The position numbers and the translations under genes are program-made. A model generated the notes under the pieces. It did no database searches, was not told where the DNA came from, and worked only from the letters and a program-made list of their open reading frames with translations. DNA of 13,581 bases from PALSA-894 sp049698215 (GTDB lineage: Bacteria > Pseudomonadota > Alphaproteobacteria > Rhizobiales > Xanthobacteraceae). Shown here one piece after another: positions 12,108 through 13,581 of this stretch. Positions within the stretch are counted from its first letter, which is position 1, and every line of letters starts with the position of its first letter. Where the stretch lies: NCBI GenBank assembly GCA_049698215.1, contig JBAVXH010000272.1:1-13581 (forward strand). Direction: 5' to 3'.

Positions 12108-13415
12108 ATGACCCGGCTGCGCGACCTGATCCGGCGTGAGCCAAAGCGGGGGCTTGCCCTGCCGCCGTGGCTCGACCGGCTTGTCTCCATCGGCATTGTG
12201 TCACGCGACCCACAGGTCGTGCGGCGCCAGCGCTGCGTCAACGTCGCGGCCTACGCGGGCATCGCGAGCGGCCTGTCCTACATCGTGATTACGTCGCTCT
12301 ATGACCTGCGCGGATTGTGGCTGCTCAACATCTACAACGTGGTGCTGATCGTCGCGGGACTCGTCCTGCCGTTCTGGCACCGCCTCGGCGAGAACTTTGT
12401 TGCGATCGTTCTGATCCTGATCATCGGCTTTGGTCAGCTCTACACGATCTGGATGCTCGGGATCACCAGCGACCTGCACATCTACTACCTGCTCGCCGGA
12501 GCCATACTTTTCTTTTTTGGCGTCCAGAACTGGAAATGGTTTCTGGGATTCTTCATTTATGCGCTCGTACTGCTGCTGTTCGCGATCAATTTCGCGCCGG
12601 TTGACGGTCTTCTGCTGCCGACCGACGGCCGCCTGCGCGATCTGATTTCCAGTCACACCCTGACGACCGTCTGCATCATCAATGCGGCGCTGATCTTCTA
12701 TGCACTTGCGCTGGTGCAGCACGCCGAGCTGGAGCTCGAGCAGCAACACGAGCGCTCCGAGGCGCTGATCGCGACCGTGATGCCGGAGACGATCGCGGCG
12801 CGGCTGAAGTCGAGCGAGACGCGGATCGCCGACCGCATCGAGACCTTGAGCGTGGTGTTCGCGGATCTCGTCGGCTTTACGGCTGCGGCCCACGCTCTTC
12901 CGCCCGACGAGGTCGTCGGGTATCTCGACAGCCTGGTGCGCACGTTCGATGCGCTCGCCGAAGAGCACGGCGTCGAGAAGATCAAGACGGTGGGCGATTG
13001 TTACATGGCGGCGGCGGGCTTCGACGGCCGGCCGCGCGAGGGCGCAGTGGCGATCGGCCGTTTCGCGCTTGCCATGATGCACGCAAGCGCCGCGCATGCG
13101 CCACTCGGGGATTGCAAGCTCGAGCTGCGCGCCGGCATTCATTGCGGACCCGCAACCGCGGGCGTGATCGGCGAGACGCGCTTCTCGTATGACGTGTGGG
13201 GCGACGCGGTGAATACCGCCTCGCGTATGGAATCACACGGAACGCCCGGCCGCATTCAGGCGAGCGAGGCATTCCGCAATCTCGCCGGGGACGCATTCAT
13301 GTTCGAGGAGCGCGGCGGCGTCGACATGAAGGGCATCGGACAGGCACGCACGTATTTTTGCTGCGAGCGCAGGGAGCCTGACGCCGGGGTATCGGGTCGC
13401 CTGGAATTGCCCTAG
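12108..13415 (+). CDS. Membrane class III adenylyl cyclase
   Basis: 435 residues. About six hydrophobic segments lie in residues ~45-205 (e.g. AYAGIASGLSYIVITSL, NVVLIVAGLVLPF, FVAIVLILIIGFG, YYLLAGAILFFFG, FLGFFIYALVLLLFA, CIINAALIFYALALV). A Glu-rich linker helix at 206-222 joins them to the cyclase domain (~245-420). Catalytic residues: metal Asp252 in VVFADLVGFTA, adenine-selecting Lys293 and metal Asp297 in KIKTVGDCYM, Asp362 in YDVWGD, transition-state Asn369 and Arg373 in VNTASRM. All are consistent with ATP as substrate and an active homodimer. Start ATG 12108 has AGGAG seven bases upstream. The input sensed by the membrane domain is unknown. A Crp-type regulator lies two genes upstream on the opposite strand, a plausible cAMP receiver. 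Confidence 0.95.
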   Translation: MTRLRDLIRREPKRGLALPPWLDRLVSIGIVSRDPQVVRRQRCVNVAAYAGIASGLSYIVITSLYDLRGLWLLNIYNVVLIVAGLVLPFWHRLGENFVAIVLILIIGFGQLYTIWMLGITSDLHIYYLLAGAILFFFGVQNWKWFLGFFIYALVLLLFAINFAPVDGLLLPTDGRLRDLISSHTLTTVCIINAALIFYALALVQHAELELEQQHERSEALIATVMPETIAARLKSSETRIADRIETLSVVFADLVGFTAAAHALPPDEVVGYLDSLVRTFDALAEEHGVEKIKTVGDCYMAAAGFDGRPREGAVAIGRFALAMMHASAAHAPLGDCKLELRAGIHCGPATAGVIGETRFSYDVWGDAVNTASRMESHGTPGRIQASEAFRNLAGDAFMFEERGGVDMKGIGQARTYFCCERREPDAGVSGRLELP

Positions 13416-13473
13416 CATCGGCTCGTTCAATTCTTTCTTTCAGCCAAGCAAGAAACTCTTTCGGGAGGACGTC

Positions 13474-13581
13474 ATGCGGCGCATCAACCGTCGAAGACTT
13501 CTGCAATCCAGTGCGGGCGGGCTCGCGGCCATTCTGGCAAGCGGCCGCCCTCCGGCCTTCGCGCAAGGCACGACGCTACAC
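13474..13581 (+). CDS. Tat-exported protein, N-terminal fragment (runs off window)
   Basis: Only 36 codons are visible. ATG 13474 follows GGGAGG by about five bases. The peptide starts MRRINRRRLLQSSAGGLAAILAS and continues to PPAFAQG: the NRRRLLQ twin-arginine motif, a weakly hydrophobic Gly/Ala core and an A-F-A cleavage site mark a Tat signal peptide. The mature protein is outside the window. Leaders of this form are frequent on ABC-transporter solute-binding proteins and periplasmic oxidoreductases in Rhizobiales, but no choice can be made here. Fifty-eight bases separate it from the cyclase stop, so it may or may not be co-transcribed. Confidence 0.82.
   Translation, partial: MRRINRRRLLQSSAGGLAAILASGRPPAFAQGTTLH

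Noticed and set aside
12201..13142. 313-codon minus-strand open frame
   Set aside because: Antisense to the adenylyl cyclase; composition is typical of reverse-frame translation of high-GC genes.
1..13581. CRISPR array, tRNA/rRNA, insertion sequence, phage or plasmid genes
   Set aside because: No spaced direct repeats, no cloverleaf-like sequence, no transposase or integrase motifs, and composition is uniform.

Overview
The window is GC-rich (roughly 64% by eye), densely coded DNA from an alphaproteobacterium, most likely Hyphomicrobiales (Bradyrhizobium / Xanthobacteraceae-like). The strongest taxonomic cue is an Irr-type Fur regulator with the CP heme motif, divergent from a fabA-fabB-fabI cluster; the Rhizobiales form of MoeB agrees. 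No rRNA, tRNA, CRISPR array, insertion sequence or phage gene was seen. No gene-free stretch reaches 300 bases; the longest gaps are 9890-10136, 6743-6979 and 5465-5681.

Layout. 1-1120 (minus, cut by the window edge): exported peptidoglycan-binding / trypsin-fold protein whose catalytic His and Asp look substituted. 1175-1975 (plus): MoeB-type adenylyltransferase. 2003-5464 (all minus): an exported M20 amidohydrolase, two small exported proteins of unknown function, and an NADP-type D-2-hydroxyacid dehydrogenase. Just past the dehydrogenase stop lie a diverged second copy of its last codons and a perfect 16-bp inverted repeat. 5682-6197 (plus): exported SH3 protein, converging on irr (6248-6742, minus) with a terminator between them.

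6980-9889 (plus) is a fatty-acid operon: fabA, fabB, a 90-residue DUF3303-like gene whose start overlaps the fabB stop, and fabI. FabA and FabB make and elongate the cis-unsaturated intermediate and FabI does the final enoyl reduction. The divergent heme/iron regulator Irr places iron status next to membrane-lipid synthesis, although no Irr operator was recognised.

10137-13415 looks like a possible cAMP-signalling neighbourhood: an AqpZ-like channel with an altered selectivity filter, a convergent Crp-type regulator with conserved cNMP-pocket residues, a small exported Gly/His-rich protein with its own terminator, and a six-TM class III adenylyl cyclase. A shared 9-mer containing a CRP-like half-site lies upstream of both the channel and the cyclase. 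The window ends in the Tat signal peptide of a further exported protein.

Most genes belong to known families. The items most worth a second look are the all-synonymous 3'-end duplication beside the dehydrogenase, the DUF3303-like gene inside the fab operon, the aquaporin filter, the degenerate protease triad, and the cyclase/Crp/aquaporin association. I do not see a clearly new multi-gene system.
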